Assembly (NCBI RefSeq): GCF_030271515.1 | Contig: NZ_JASCXI010000003.1 | Location: 682,001-746,000, forward strand | Source of the DNA: Erythrobacter oryzae | GTDB lineage: Bacteria > Pseudomonadota > Alphaproteobacteria > Sphingomonadales > Sphingomonadaceae | Reading direction: 5' to 3' | Length of the DNA stretch: 64,000 nucleotides | Position numbers and translations under genes: made by a program | The notes under the pieces: model-generated | What the model saw: only the letters and a program-made list of their open reading frames with translations | Told to the model about the DNA's origin: nothing | Databases searched by the model: none | In this document: piece by piece, positions 1 to 8,334 of the stretch | Layout of the letters: the number at the start of each line of letters is the position of its first letter | Position numbering within the stretch: the stretch's first letter is position 1

Positions 1-2
1 TG

Positions 3-596
3 ATCGCCGGGCGCAGCGGTGTGGGGGCGGCGGTGACCTATGTCGTCGACGTGCCGCTCGATGCCAAGGGCAAGGTGCCCAAGATGAAGAAGCGCGAAGT
101 CGTGGTGTTTGCGCGCGGGGTGCCGGGCAAGCCGGGCGCGCTCCAGCTGATCGGGCCCGCCGCGCAGCTCGATTACACCCCGGCGCTCGAGGCGCGGCTG
201 CGTCCGATCCTGACCGAGCTTTATGCGGCCGACGCCGCCCCGCGCATCACCGGGGTGAGCGATGCGCTGGCGGTGCTGGGCACCTTGACGGGCGAATCGG
301 AGACGCAGATTTTCCTCGCAACCGAGAATCGCTCGCCGGTCTCGATCACCGTGCTGCGGCGCCCGGGCCAGCGGGTGCAGTGGGGCGTCTCGTGGGGCGA
401 GATCATCGATTCGGCCGCGCGCCCGCCTGCGCCGGAGACCCTGCGCTGGTATCGCCTCGCCTGCGCGCTCCCGCCGCAGCTGCCGAGCAACGCCAACCTC
501 GCGCGCGAGGCGGACGAGCGGCGGCTGGCGGCGGGCGACTATGCCTTCGTCAGGCAGGCGCTGGGGCCGTGCGAGCGGCGCATTACGCAGGGCTGA
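3..596 (+). CDS. C-terminal part of an unrecognised protein (5' end outside window)
   Basis: The reading frame is open from the first bases of the window to a TGA, giving about 197 codons. The only nearby start candidate is a GTG at 21 with no Shine-Dalgarno sequence in front of it, so the true start is probably upstream of the window. The visible part has no membrane segment. It holds a Tyr/Val-rich beta-like stretch near the left end, a central part with Trp-Gly-Val-Ser-Trp-Gly, and two Cys residues near the C-terminus. I recognise no family. It lies 72 bp upstream of hom on the same strand. Function is unknown and is not guessed here. Confidence 0.6.
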   Translation: MAGRSGVGAAVTYVVDVPLDAKGKVPKMKKREVVVFARGVPGKPGALQLIGPAAQLDYTPALEARLRPILTELYAADAAPRITGVSDALAVLGTLTGESETQIFLATENRSPVSITVLRRPGQRVQWGVSWGEIIDSAARPPAPETLRWYRLACALPPQLPSNANLAREADERRLAAGDYAFVRQALGPCERRITQG

Positions 597-668
597 TCGG
601 GTCTTTGCCCGCTTGACCGCACCGCCTGCACGGTTAAGCGCGCTCCTCAGTTTCCGACGGAGGGCCGC

Positions 669-1982
669 TTGACCACTATTGCACCGCTGCGCATCGCCAT
701 CGCCGGGCTCGGCACCGTGGGCGCGGGCGTGATCCGCCTGCTCGACACCAACGCCGCGCTGATCGCCGCGCGCGCTGGTCGTCCGATCGAGGTCGTCGCG
801 GTGGCTGCGCGCGACCGCGGCAAGGATCGCGGGGTCGACATCGCCCGTTTCGCCTGGGAAGACGACATGACCGCGCTCGCCCGGCGCGCGGATGTCGACG
901 TGGTGGTCGAGCTGGTCGGCGGTTCGGACGGCCCCGCGCTCGCCCTCAGCCGCGCGGCGCTATCCGCAGGCAAGGGGCTCGTCACCGCCAACAAGGCGAT
1001 GATCGCGCACCACGGGCTGGAACTGGCCGAACTGGCCGAGGGCAATAACGCCGCGCTCAAGTTCGAGGCGGCCGTCGCGGGCGGGATCCCGGTCATCAAG
1101 GGGCTGCGCGAGGGCACTTCCGCCAACGCCCTGACCAAGGTGTATGGCATCCTCAACGGCACCTGCAACTACATCCTCTCCGAGATGGAGGCGACCGGCG
1201 CCGACTTTGCCGACGTGCTGGCCGAGGCGCAGCGATTGGGCTTCGCCGAGGCCGATCCCGCCTTCGACATCGAGGGCGTGGACGCCGCGCATAAGCTCGC
1301 GATCCTTGCGAGCATCGGCTTCGGCACGCGGGTGGACTTCGCGGGCGTGCGCATCTCAGGCATCACCCGGGTGCGCGCCGCCGACATCGCGCAGGCCGAT
1401 GCGCTGGGCTTCGTGATCCGCCTGATCGGCGAGGCTGACGTGGAGGAGACCCCGCAGGGCCCCCGCCTGCTCCAGCGCGTCCGGCCGTGCCTCGTCGCCA
1501 AGGGCCACCCGCTGAGCGCCGTGGATGGCCCGACCAACGCGGTCGTGGCCGAGGGCAACTTCTCCGGCCGCCTGCTGTTCCAGGGCGCGGGCGCCGGCGA
1601 CGGGCCGACTGCCAGCGCGGTCGCCGCCGACCTTATCGACATCGCCCGCGACGAGGTGGGCGCGCCTTTCTCGATCCCCTCGGCCCAGCTTGCCGCCATG
1701 CCGCCTGCCGAGCCCGGTGACCGCACCGAGCGCACCTATCTGAGGTTCATGGTCAAGGACCGCCCGGGCGTGCTCGCCGAGATCACCGCGGCGATGCGTG
1801 ACGGCGACGTCTCGATCGAGAGCCTGATCCAGCAGGGCCGCTCCAACGGCGGGGGCGAGGTGATGGTGGCGATGGTCACCCACGAGGGCCCCGAGCGCTG
1901 CGTCGCCAAGGCGTTGGCGCTGCTCGACGGCTCGGACAGCCTCGCGGGCGAGCCGCTGGTGCTGCCGATCCTGCCGCGCTGA
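669..1982 (+). CDS. hom: Homoserine dehydrogenase
   Basis: This enzyme reduces aspartate-4-semialdehyde to homoserine with NAD(P)H, the branch point to threonine and methionine; it is cytoplasmic. The 437-aa protein has the usual three parts. An N-terminal Rossmann domain carries Gly-Leu-Gly-Thr-Val-Gly at residues 13-18. A central catalytic domain contains the conserved segment EADPAFDIEGVDAAHKLA with the substrate-binding Asp and catalytic Lys. A C-terminal ACT domain (about residues 355-430, starting RFMVKDRPGVLAEIT) normally mediates threonine feedback. The start is a TTG at 669, preceded by GGAGGG at 659-664; the spacing is short, and no better in-frame start is near. The gene ends 3 bp before the stop of the convergent gene on the other strand. 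Confidence 0.95.
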   Translation: MTTIAPLRIAIAGLGTVGAGVIRLLDTNAALIAARAGRPIEVVAVAARDRGKDRGVDIARFAWEDDMTALARRADVDVVVELVGGSDGPALALSRAALSAGKGLVTANKAMIAHHGLELAELAEGNNAALKFEAAVAGGIPVIKGLREGTSANALTKVYGILNGTCNYILSEMEATGADFADVLAEAQRLGFAEADPAFDIEGVDAAHKLAILASIGFGTRVDFAGVRISGITRVRAADIAQADALGFVIRLIGEADVEETPQGPRLLQRVRPCLVAKGHPLSAVDGPTNAVVAEGNFSGRLLFQGAGAGDGPTASAVAADLIDIARDEVGAPFSIPSAQLAAMPPAEPGDRTERTYLRFMVKDRPGVLAEITAAMRDGDVSIESLIQQGRSNGGGEVMVAMVTHEGPERCVAKALALLDGSDSLAGEPLVLPILPR

Positions 1983-1985
1983 CGC

Positions 1986-2669
1986 TCAGCCATCGGGCTT
2001 CGGAGCCTCGGGCAGGCCCAGCTCGGCCTCCACCCTCCGGCGGTCCTCCTCCGAGAGCGGCGCGTCGTCACCCTGCACCGGGGCGAGGCCTTGCGCCACG
2101 CGCTCGGCGTCCGAGCCTTCCGGCGGGGGCGGGATCGCTTCGACGTCGACGATCAGCGCCGCATCCTTGGGGCAGGGCGGGATGAAGCACAGCCCGCTGA
2201 TGGTCGCAGGCCCGCGGAAGATGCCCGGCCCGGCCACGTCGGGCGGGGGCAGGGTGCCCGCATTCATGGTCCGCTCGGCATAGTCCTTCATCCACGCCTC
2301 GCGGCTGCCGCTGTAGAGCTGCGAGGTGTCGGCGGGCAGCTCGCGGCACACCACGATCTCGCCCGAGACGACGCCGCGCTCGGTGTCCTCGGCGCATTGC
2401 TTGAGCTCGACCGCATCGGCGGCCTCGGACACCTGCGGGGGCACGAGGATGTCGATCTGCTGCGGCGGTTCGGCGGTGGTCGGTGCGTCGGGGCCGAGGT
2501 CGATCGGGATGCGCGGGCGCTCGGGCTCGGCGGGTTTGGCGGGCTTGTTCGAGGCGGGTATCGAGGGCAGCTGCAAGGTCGGCTGCGGCGGTACCTGCGG
2601 CCCGATCCGCACCTGCGGCTCGGTGGCGACCTGAGCGGCGAGCGCGGCGACGAGGAGGGAGACGAGCAC
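1986..2669 (-). CDS. Secreted hypothetical protein, paralogue of the upstream gene
   Basis: The 227-aa protein begins at a GTG with a strong AGGGAGGG ribosome site and has a short hydrophobic leader (LVSLLVAALAAQ), so it is probably exported. A Pro-rich linker follows (about residues 20-70), then a conserved part with a Cys-x(13-14)-Cys pattern around SGEIVVCREL, a Pro-Pro-Pro-Asp segment, and a C-terminal GSDAERVAQGLAP motif followed by an Asp/Glu/Arg-rich tail. The same motif order is present in the gene just upstream (2683-3324). The two are 13 bp apart on one strand and look like a tandem duplication in one operon. No known domain is recognised. Confidence 0.75.
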   Translation of the reverse strand: MLVSLLVAALAAQVATEPQVRIGPQVPPQPTLQLPSIPASNKPAKPAEPERPRIPIDLGPDAPTTAEPPQQIDILVPPQVSEAADAVELKQCAEDTERGVVSGEIVVCRELPADTSQLYSGSREAWMKDYAERTMNAGTLPPPDVAGPGIFRGPATISGLCFIPPCPKDAALIVDVEAIPPPPEGSDAERVAQGLAPVQGDDAPLSEEDRRRVEAELGLPEAPKPDG

Positions 2670-2682
2670 GGCCCTGCCCTCC

Positions 2683-3324
2683 CTAGCCGCCCTTCCTCTT
2701 CCTCGGCCGCGGCGGCACCGCGGTCTTGATCCCCTCCGCCTCGCGCCGTGCGCGCTCCTGCTCCTCGGTCAGCTCCTCGTTCTGCCCGAGCGGGGGGAGG
2801 CCCTGCGCGATGCGATCCGCGTCGGAGCCTGCGGGCGCCTTGGGCAGCGCGTTGAAGTCGACCGTGATCGCCACCGGCGGGGGCTTGCCGAAGCCGATGC
2901 CCTTGCCGTTGTCCGGGATGCCGAACAGGTCGGGCGGCGGCGGGGCGCCCTTGAAGGCGGTCTCCTGCGCATAGCGCTTCTGCGTCGTCGCGCGGTCACC
3001 GGTGAGCGCATCGCCGCTCCGGTCGCGCACCCGGCACACCACGATCTCGCCGTTGATGGCCGCGGCTTCCTCGTCATCGCGGCATTCGCGCAGGTCCGCC
3101 TGGCTCGGCTCGTCGCGCGGGACCGAGACCGTGAGGTTGACCCGCGGCGGCACGCCCGCGGGCGCCGTGGTCACCGCGGCGGGCGCATCCCCGGCCGGAG
3201 CTGGAGTCGCAGAGCCGTCATCCTGCGCCGCCAAAGGCGCAGTCACCAGCGCGGCCAATGCGGGCAGGAGGAGGCGAAAACCGGGCAGGACTGGCCTTCC
3301 ATTGCTCGACAAACCCGTCTCCAT
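2683..3324 (-). CDS. Secreted hypothetical protein, paralogue of the downstream gene
   Basis: The frame stays open well beyond 3324, but upstream starts would run into glpX on the other strand. The ATG at 3324 is chosen because the N-terminus is then a good signal peptide (hydrophobic LPGFRLLLPALAALVTAPLAAQ). The resulting protein has 213 residues. After a low-complexity Ala/Pro linker it contains a Cys pair around NGEIVVCR, a Pro-Pro-Pro-Asp-Leu-Phe segment, a GSDADRIAQGLPPL motif and a basic C-terminus (PRPRKRKGG). These features line up with the neighbouring 227-aa protein. Its start lies 68 bp from the glpX start, so the two genes are divergent and share a short promoter region. Function is unknown. 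Confidence 0.72.
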   Translation of the reverse strand: METGLSSNGRPVLPGFRLLLPALAALVTAPLAAQDDGSATPAPAGDAPAAVTTAPAGVPPRVNLTVSVPRDEPSQADLRECRDDEEAAAINGEIVVCRVRDRSGDALTGDRATTQKRYAQETAFKGAPPPPDLFGIPDNGKGIGFGKPPPVAITVDFNALPKAPAGSDADRIAQGLPPLGQNEELTEEQERARREAEGIKTAVPPRPRKRKGG

Positions 3325-3391
3325 CCGCTTAAGCGCCGCAGGGCATCCCGTGGCCGGGCCGTATCCAGAGCGAAGAAGGGCTGAATTGCAC

Positions 3392-4408
3392 ATGAACTCC
3401 CCGACCGATACCCAGCTTGCCGCCGCCCCGCAACCTGCCAGCGAGAACGCGATCCAGCGCGTGCTGGTGCTCGAGATGGTGCGCGTGACCGAGCAGGCGG
3501 CGATTGCCGCTGCGCAGCTGGTCGGCCGCGGCGACGAGAAGGCGGCGGATGCGGCGGCGGTCGCGGCGATGCGCAAGGCCTTCGACAACCTCTACATCGA
3601 CGGCACCGTGGTGATCGGCGAGGGCGAGCGGGACGAGGCCCCGATGCTGTTCATCGGCGAGAAGGTCGGCATGGGCAAGGGCCCCAAGATCGACATCGCA
3701 CTGGACCCGCTCGAAGGCACCACCATCACCGCCAAGGCCGGGCCCAACGCGCTCGCGGTGCTGGCGGCGGCGGAGGAGGGCTGCCTGCTCAACGCGCCCG
3801 ACACCTACATGGACAAGCTCGCGGTCGGCCCGGGCTATCCCGAGGGCATCATCGACCTCGCCAAGTCGGCGACCGAGAACGTCTGCGCGGTGGCCAATGC
3901 CAAGGGCGTCAAGCCGTCCGACATCAACGTCTGCGTGCTCGACCGTCCGCGTCATGCCGAGCTCATCGCCGAGCTGCGCGCGCTGGGCTGCGGGGTGGTG
4001 CTGATCGGTGACGGCGACGTGGCGGGGGTGATCGCGGTGACCGATCCCGACACGACGGTCGACATGTACATGGGCCAGGGCGGCGCGCCCGAGGGCGTGC
4101 TCGCGGCCGCGGCGCTGCGCTGCGTCGGCGGGCAGTTCAACGGCCGCCTCGTGTTCCGCAACGAGGACGAGAAGGCCCGGGCGCGCAAGTGGGGGATCGA
4201 GGACCTCACCCGCATCTACAAGCTCGAGGACCTCGCCAAGGGCGACTGCATCTTCGCCGCGACCGGCGTGACCGACGGCTCGCTGCTGGCGGGCGTCAAG
4301 CGCCGCCGCAAGCCGACCGGCGAGACCATCCTCACCACCGAGAGCGTGGTGATGCGGGCTTCGAGCGGGACGGTGCGGTGGATCCGGGGCGAGCACCGCA
4401 TCGGGTGA
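3392..4408 (+). CDS. glpX: Class II fructose-1,6-bisphosphatase
   Basis: GlpX hydrolyses fructose-1,6-bisphosphate to fructose-6-phosphate, the committed step of gluconeogenesis. The 338-aa protein has the family motifs IDGTVVIGEGERDEAPM (metal and substrate site, about residues 70-86), ALDPLEGTT (about 108-116), and IGDGDVAGVI near residue 210. The frame is open further upstream, but the ATG at 3392 gives the normal GlpX N-terminus. In many sphingomonads hom and glpX are adjacent (recalled gene order); here two secreted paralogues on the opposite strand lie between them. The last 35 bp of the gene are repeated perfectly 95 bp downstream. Confidence 0.95.
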   Translation: MNSPTDTQLAAAPQPASENAIQRVLVLEMVRVTEQAAIAAAQLVGRGDEKAADAAAVAAMRKAFDNLYIDGTVVIGEGERDEAPMLFIGEKVGMGKGPKIDIALDPLEGTTITAKAGPNALAVLAAAEEGCLLNAPDTYMDKLAVGPGYPEGIIDLAKSATENVCAVANAKGVKPSDINVCVLDRPRHAELIAELRALGCGVVLIGDGDVAGVIAVTDPDTTVDMYMGQGGAPEGVLAAAALRCVGGQFNGRLVFRNEDEKARARKWGIEDLTRIYKLEDLAKGDCIFAATGVTDGSLLAGVKRRRKPTGETILTTESVVMRASSGTVRWIRGEHRIG

Positions 4409-4504
4409 GGCGTTGGAGCGGACTGTCGTGGCCACAGGCGCGGCGGTCCTCCGCACCCCTCAAGGACTCGCGGTGGATCCGGGGCGAGCACCGCATCGGG
4501 TGAG
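4375..4504 (+). repeat. 35-bp perfect direct repeat of the glpX 3' end
   Basis: The bases at 4375-4409, which encode the last eleven residues and stop of GlpX, recur without mismatch at 4470-4504. The offset is 95 bp and the second copy again ends in TGA. The DNA between the copies shows no gene. This could be a small tandem or slippage duplication, or the scar of an insertion and excision at the gene end. Confidence 0.9.
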
Positions 4505-4734
4505 TCGCAGGCCGCTTCGGCACGCGCCAGCAGCTGTGTGTTGGAGACACATGAGACACTGTCCAAGGCCGAAAAAGTCTCCACCTTGCGCGCGCCTGCA
4601 ATCGGCGGATTGCGGTGTGAAAAGAGGCGGCTGCGGCGGGTCATTTCCGGGCAAGCTGACAGGTCTAGCCCGAGTAGGAAAGCCGCCCCTTGTGCCCCCG
4701 GCGACGCGGGTTTTTGCCAATATCCTGCCGTGCC
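4409..4734. other. Gene-free interval between glpX and the flavoprotein oxidase
   Basis: About 325 bases lie between two convergent genes. Apart from the second copy of the 35-bp glpX repeat, I see no convincing ORF, tRNA or rho-independent terminator with a T-run. The short frames here lack ribosome sites. Confidence 0.6.
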
Positions 4735-6174
4735 TCAGGCGGTCGCCTTGGCGATGGCGCTTTGTGCGGCGGGCGCGCCAAGGTCGAACAGCTTGCGCAC
4801 CGCCTCGTTGGGGGTGAGGGTGCCGGGCGGATAGTGCTTCAGATGCAGCGCGCGCAGCGCGGCGATGTGTTGCTGGCCCAGCGATCCCGCGAAATCCTCG
4901 ACGATCGCGCTCTTGCCCCAATGCGGGCGCACGCCGGGGAAATAGCTCGTCACCGCGCGTTGCAGCCTCTCGAGCCAGGCATAGTCGCGCACGTCGGCGA
5001 ACAGGTCGATGGCCGCCACCGGCCCGGCGAAATTGCCCGCGAAGGGCAGGTCGCTTTTCTCGGGCAGCTCGCGCACCCCGATCAGGCTCTTGAGCACGAA
5101 GCCCAGCGGGCGCAGCCTTTCGGCCTCAAGCATGAGGAAACGCACCACCTCGTCGCTGCGATGAAGCGGCACGAAGAAGGCGAGGTTGTAGGCGGTGAAG
5201 GTGGTGGCGAAGAAGCCGGTGAGGAGGTCGGGCGCGCGTTGGGTCTTGAGCAGGGGCTCGGGATCATAGAGGTAATCGAGATCATCGGGCGCGGTGATGA
5301 CGCGGCGGTGGGTGCGCGGGTTGATCCGGTTGGCGGCGCGCTGGAGCCGGTAGCGCAGGGACGGGAACAGGCGGTCGAAGGCCCACAGGCGGCGCAGCAG
5401 GAACTCGGTCAGCCCCGCGAGCGAGAGCAGCGGCGCGGTGGTCTTGCGCGGCCCCTTGCCCTTGCTCGCCGGGCGCAGGGTGTGGAGCATGATCAGCGGG
5501 TCCTTCGGGTCGCTGTAGGGCACAATCGCCGTCGACACCGCCATCGCGCCCTTCGCCAGCGCCGCCTTCTTCGAGAGGCGCGTGACCCAGGCGTCTGACT
5601 GGTAAGAGGCGACGGGCGCGGTGCGAAGCGTGACGCTGAGGATCGGGCCGATGGTGCCGAAGGACAGCGCGGCATAGGGGAAGTCCGGGTCGGTCGGCGT
5701 CAGCGTGACCTTCTGCCCGTAGCCGTCGAGGAAGGTCAGCGCGGTGACGGCCTGCGCGATCACGGGTTCGGGGCCATAGCCATGCGTCCCCCCGCTGAGC
5801 GCGCCGATCACGGTCTGCTCCATGTAGTTGCCGCTGTTGAGCATCCGCCGCCCGTGCTTCACCAGCGCCTGCTTGAGGGTCAGCACCTTGACCGAGGGGC
5901 CGCAGGTCGCGGTGCCGGTCGCGGGGTCGTAGGTGAGGTGATCGAAGCGCGCCTCGCCCATGTGGAAGGCGGTGATGCCGGGGATGACCTGGATGCCGTT
6001 GTAGCTGTGCGACTGGCCGATGCAGCTGTAGGGCCGGGTGCCCAGCGCATCGACCAGCGCCGCCTCGTCGGTCGGGCGGGTGACGTGGGCCTCGCCGAAG
6101 AACACCGCCATCCACGACTGCACGCGCGCCAGCCCGTCAGCCGGTGCCTTGGCCTTGCCGGTCAACCACTTCAT
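4735..6174 (-). CDS. FAD-linked oxidase of the D-arabinono-1,4-lactone oxidase type
   Basis: The 479-aa protein has the vanillyl-alcohol-oxidase fold order: an N-terminal FAD-binding domain (about residues 30-200) and a C-terminal ALO-like substrate domain. Near residue 52 it reads IGQSHSYNG. His56 aligns with the histidine that binds FAD covalently in aldonolactone oxidases. The FAD motif GALSGGTHGYG follows at about residues 120-130. Family members oxidise sugar lactones or sugar alcohols with oxygen; the substrate here cannot be told. The ATG at 6174 is used; a TTG at 6225 is an alternative that adds 17 poorly family-like residues. No signal peptide is visible. The neighbouring gene on the right is divergent. 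Confidence 0.8.
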   Translation of the reverse strand: MKWLTGKAKAPADGLARVQSWMAVFFGEAHVTRPTDEAALVDALGTRPYSCIGQSHSYNGIQVIPGITAFHMGEARFDHLTYDPATGTATCGPSVKVLTLKQALVKHGRRMLNSGNYMEQTVIGALSGGTHGYGPEPVIAQAVTALTFLDGYGQKVTLTPTDPDFPYAALSFGTIGPILSVTLRTAPVASYQSDAWVTRLSKKAALAKGAMAVSTAIVPYSDPKDPLIMLHTLRPASKGKGPRKTTAPLLSLAGLTEFLLRRLWAFDRLFPSLRYRLQRAANRINPRTHRRVITAPDDLDYLYDPEPLLKTQRAPDLLTGFFATTFTAYNLAFFVPLHRSDEVVRFLMLEAERLRPLGFVLKSLIGVRELPEKSDLPFAGNFAGPVAAIDLFADVRDYAWLERLQRAVTSYFPGVRPHWGKSAIVEDFAGSLGQQHIAALRALHLKHYPPGTLTPNEAVRKLFDLGAPAAQSAIAKATA

Positions 6175-6255
6175 CGGAACGCCCCCGTTCGCTGATGCCG
6201 CATCTTTGCCCGCGCGCACGGCCAAGGCAATGAAAAACCACGGGCGAGCGGTGGC

Positions 6256-6287
6256 TTGACACGCGCCATTTCGTCATTTAGCTAAAT
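6256..6287 (+). promoter_or_regulatory. Promoter and palindromic operator of the sdpRI-like operon
   Basis: TTGACA at 6256-6261 is followed about 17 bp later by a perfect 12-bp palindrome, ATTTAGCTAAAT (6276-6287), which also covers the -10 region and the first bases of the possible ATG at 6286. An ArsR-type repressor bound here would block its own promoter, so autoregulation is a reasonable inference. Confidence 0.6.
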
Positions 6288-6597
6288 GGCTATGTCAGAG
6301 ATCTTCGACGCCCTTGCCCATCCGATCCGCCGCGAGGTGCTCGAACTGCTCAAGCAGGGCGGGATGAGCGCGGGCGAGCTGGCGGATCGCTTTCCGGTCT
6401 CCAAGCCGACCATGTCGGGCCACTTCGCCAAGCTGAAGGCGGCCGGGCTGATCCGGGGCGAGAACCGGGGCGGGTCGATCATCTACACCTTGAACTTGTC
6501 GACGCTGGAAGAAGCGCTGCTCGGGTTCATGGGGCGCGTGGGAATCGGGAGCGGCGCGGCCGCGCGAATGGCACCCGGACAGGGAGAAACGACATGA
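6286..6597 (+). CDS. ArsR/SdpR-family winged-helix repressor
   Basis: This is a small (103 aa) ArsR-type DNA-binding protein. The winged helix-turn-helix spans about residues 5-75 (FDALAHPIRREVLELL, then GELADRFPVSKPTMSGHF as the recognition part). It lacks the Cys metal-binding box of metal-sensing ArsR proteins, which points to the SdpR subgroup. The ATG at 6286 lies inside the operator palindrome; an ATG at 6292 is also possible. No Shine-Dalgarno sequence is present, so a leaderless message is plausible. The stop overlaps the next ATG (ATGA), which implies translational coupling with the SdpI-like gene. The pair resembles the sdpR-sdpI arrangement of Bacillus, where SdpR represses the operon and SdpI is an immunity or signal membrane protein. 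Confidence 0.85.
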   Translation: MAMSEIFDALAHPIRREVLELLKQGGMSAGELADRFPVSKPTMSGHFAKLKAAGLIRGENRGGSIIYTLNLSTLEEALLGFMGRVGIGSGAAARMAPGQGETT

Positions 6598-7250
6598 AGA
6601 TGCGCGGGCTCTTGATCGTCAATCTGCTGCTCGCTGCCGCGATGGCGGGGTTCGGCGCGTGGGTCGCCGCGCGGCTCGCGCCGGGCACCGAGCTTGCCGT
6701 CCACTGGAACGCTTCGGGCGAGGCAGACGGCTTCCAGCCCGCGCTGCCGGCGCTGCTGTGGCCCGCGGGGATGTCGCTCGTGGTCGGGCTGATCATGGCC
6801 GCGATCCCCCGGATGGAGCCCTTGCAGGACCGGCTCGATGCCTCGGCTCCGGTGCTGCGCGCCTCGTGGATCGGGGTGATGGGGCTGATGGTCTATGTGC
6901 AGGCGATGATCGCCGCGCCCGCCTTGGGCTGGGACATCGGCGTCGATCTGCTGCTGGCGGGGATGGGGGTCATGTTCCTGATGATCGGCAATGCTCTTCC
7001 CAAATCGCGCCCGAGCTTCTTCGTCGGCATCCGCACGCCGTGGACGCTGAGCGACACCGACAACTGGATCGCCACGCACCGGCTGGGCGGCAAGCTGATG
7101 ATGGCGGCGGGAGCGGCGATGGTGGTCGCGGCTTTCCTGCCGCTCGCGCCGGCATGGCGGCTGCCCGCGATGGTCGCGCCGATCATCGCGGCGAGCGTGG
7201 TGCCGATCGTCTACAGCTGGTGGCTGTGGCGCAGCCGGACGGCGCAGTGA
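6594..7250 (+). CDS. SdpI-family membrane protein (DUF1648 plus SdpI-like)
   Basis: The 218-aa protein has about six hydrophobic helices. The first part matches the DUF1648 pattern (VHWNASGEADGF just after the first helix, with Pro-rich hydrophobic helices following). The second part matches the SdpI/YhfL pattern, with KSRPSFFVGIRTPWTLSD between membrane segments and ATHRLGGKLM after it. In Bacillus, SdpI gives immunity to a killing peptide and sequesters SdpR. No SdpC-like toxin is visible here, so the role in this organism may be signalling or stress protection. It is translationally coupled to the upstream repressor gene. Confidence 0.85.
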   Translation: MKMRGLLIVNLLLAAAMAGFGAWVAARLAPGTELAVHWNASGEADGFQPALPALLWPAGMSLVVGLIMAAIPRMEPLQDRLDASAPVLRASWIGVMGLMVYVQAMIAAPALGWDIGVDLLLAGMGVMFLMIGNALPKSRPSFFVGIRTPWTLSDTDNWIATHRLGGKLMMAAGAAMVVAAFLPLAPAWRLPAMVAPIIAASVVPIVYSWWLWRSRTAQ

Positions 7251-7267
7251 GCCCGAGGAGATACCCG

Positions 7268-8236
7268 ATGATCCGCACCGCCCTGATGGCCGCCGCCGCC
7301 GCGCTGCTCGCCGCCCCGCACGTTTCCCCGCTCAGGGCCGAGGCGCCTGCCGGTGAGCCCATCGAAGCCCCCGGCCCGCTCGCGCCGCTCTCGGGCACGC
7401 TGCTGAGGGCGAGCGAGGGCGGAGAGGGGCCGGTCGCGCTCATCATTCCCGGCTCGGGCCCGACCGACCGGGACGGCAACAATCCGCTGGGCGTTACCGC
7501 CGCATCCTACCGCCTGCTCGCCGAGGCGCTGCTGGAGCGCGGGATCGCGACGGTGCGGATCGACAAGCGCGGGATGTTCGCGAGCAGCGCTGCGGCCAAC
7601 CCTAACGCCGTCACCATCCCCGACTACGTCGCCGACACCGCCGCCTGGGTCGCCGCGACCCGCAAGGCGACCGGCGCGCAATGCGTCTGGCTGATCGGGC
7701 ACTCCGAAGGCGGGCTGGTCGCACTCGCCGCCGCGCAGGAGCTCGAGGGCCTGTGCGGCGTGGTGCTGGTCGCCGCGCCGGGGCGACCGCTGGGCGATGT
7801 GATCAAGAGCCAGATCCGCGCCAACCCCGCCAACGTGACCCTGGTCGTGCCCGCCGACAACGCGGTCGATATTCTGGCTTCGGGTCATTACGTGAACGTC
7901 GACAACCTGCCCGTGCCGCTCCGGGGACTGTTCGCTCGGGAAGTGCAGGGCTTCCTGATCAGCGCCTTCTCCTACGACCCCGCCGCCCTCGCAGCGGCGA
8001 CCAAGCTGCCGCTGCTGATCGTGCAGGGGGGCAGGGACATTCAGGTCCCCGTCGCCGATGCCGAGCGCATGGCGGCGGCCAACCCTGCCGCGAAGCTGGT
8101 GGTGCTGCCCGAGGTGAACCACGTTCTGAAGGATGTGGCCGAGGGCACTGCGGCCAACCTCGCCGCCTATCGCGACCCCGCCCTGCCGCTCGGCAAGGGC
8201 GTGGCCGCGGCCATCGCCGACTTCATCACGCAGTAG
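7268..8236 (+). CDS. Secreted alpha/beta hydrolase (serine hydrolase)
   Basis: The 322-aa protein starts at an ATG with a GGAG site 8-9 bases upstream and has an N-terminal signal peptide (about residues 1-25). The fold markers are clear: an oxyanion-type loop PGSGPTDRDGNN at residues 61-72, nucleophile elbow GHSEGG with Ser146, the acid in QGGRDIQVP, and the catalytic His in PEVNHVLKD. This layout is common in periplasmic S33-like peptidases and esterases. It begins 17 bp after the SdpI-like gene and may be the third gene of that operon. The substrate is unknown. Confidence 0.8.
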   Translation: MIRTALMAAAAALLAAPHVSPLRAEAPAGEPIEAPGPLAPLSGTLLRASEGGEGPVALIIPGSGPTDRDGNNPLGVTAASYRLLAEALLERGIATVRIDKRGMFASSAAANPNAVTIPDYVADTAAWVAATRKATGAQCVWLIGHSEGGLVALAAAQELEGLCGVVLVAAPGRPLGDVIKSQIRANPANVTLVVPADNAVDILASGHYVNVDNLPVPLRGLFAREVQGFLISAFSYDPAALAAATKLPLLIVQGGRDIQVPVADAERMAAANPAAKLVVLPEVNHVLKDVAEGTAANLAAYRDPALPLGKGVAAAIADFITQ

Positions 8237-8334
8237 GCCGCACGGCCGCAGAAACATGCTTAAGCCTTTGCCGCGCTGACCCCCCGGCTCTCTGCGCAGG
8301 CGGCGCTTACCGGCGGTTTGGGAGCGGCCGGTGC

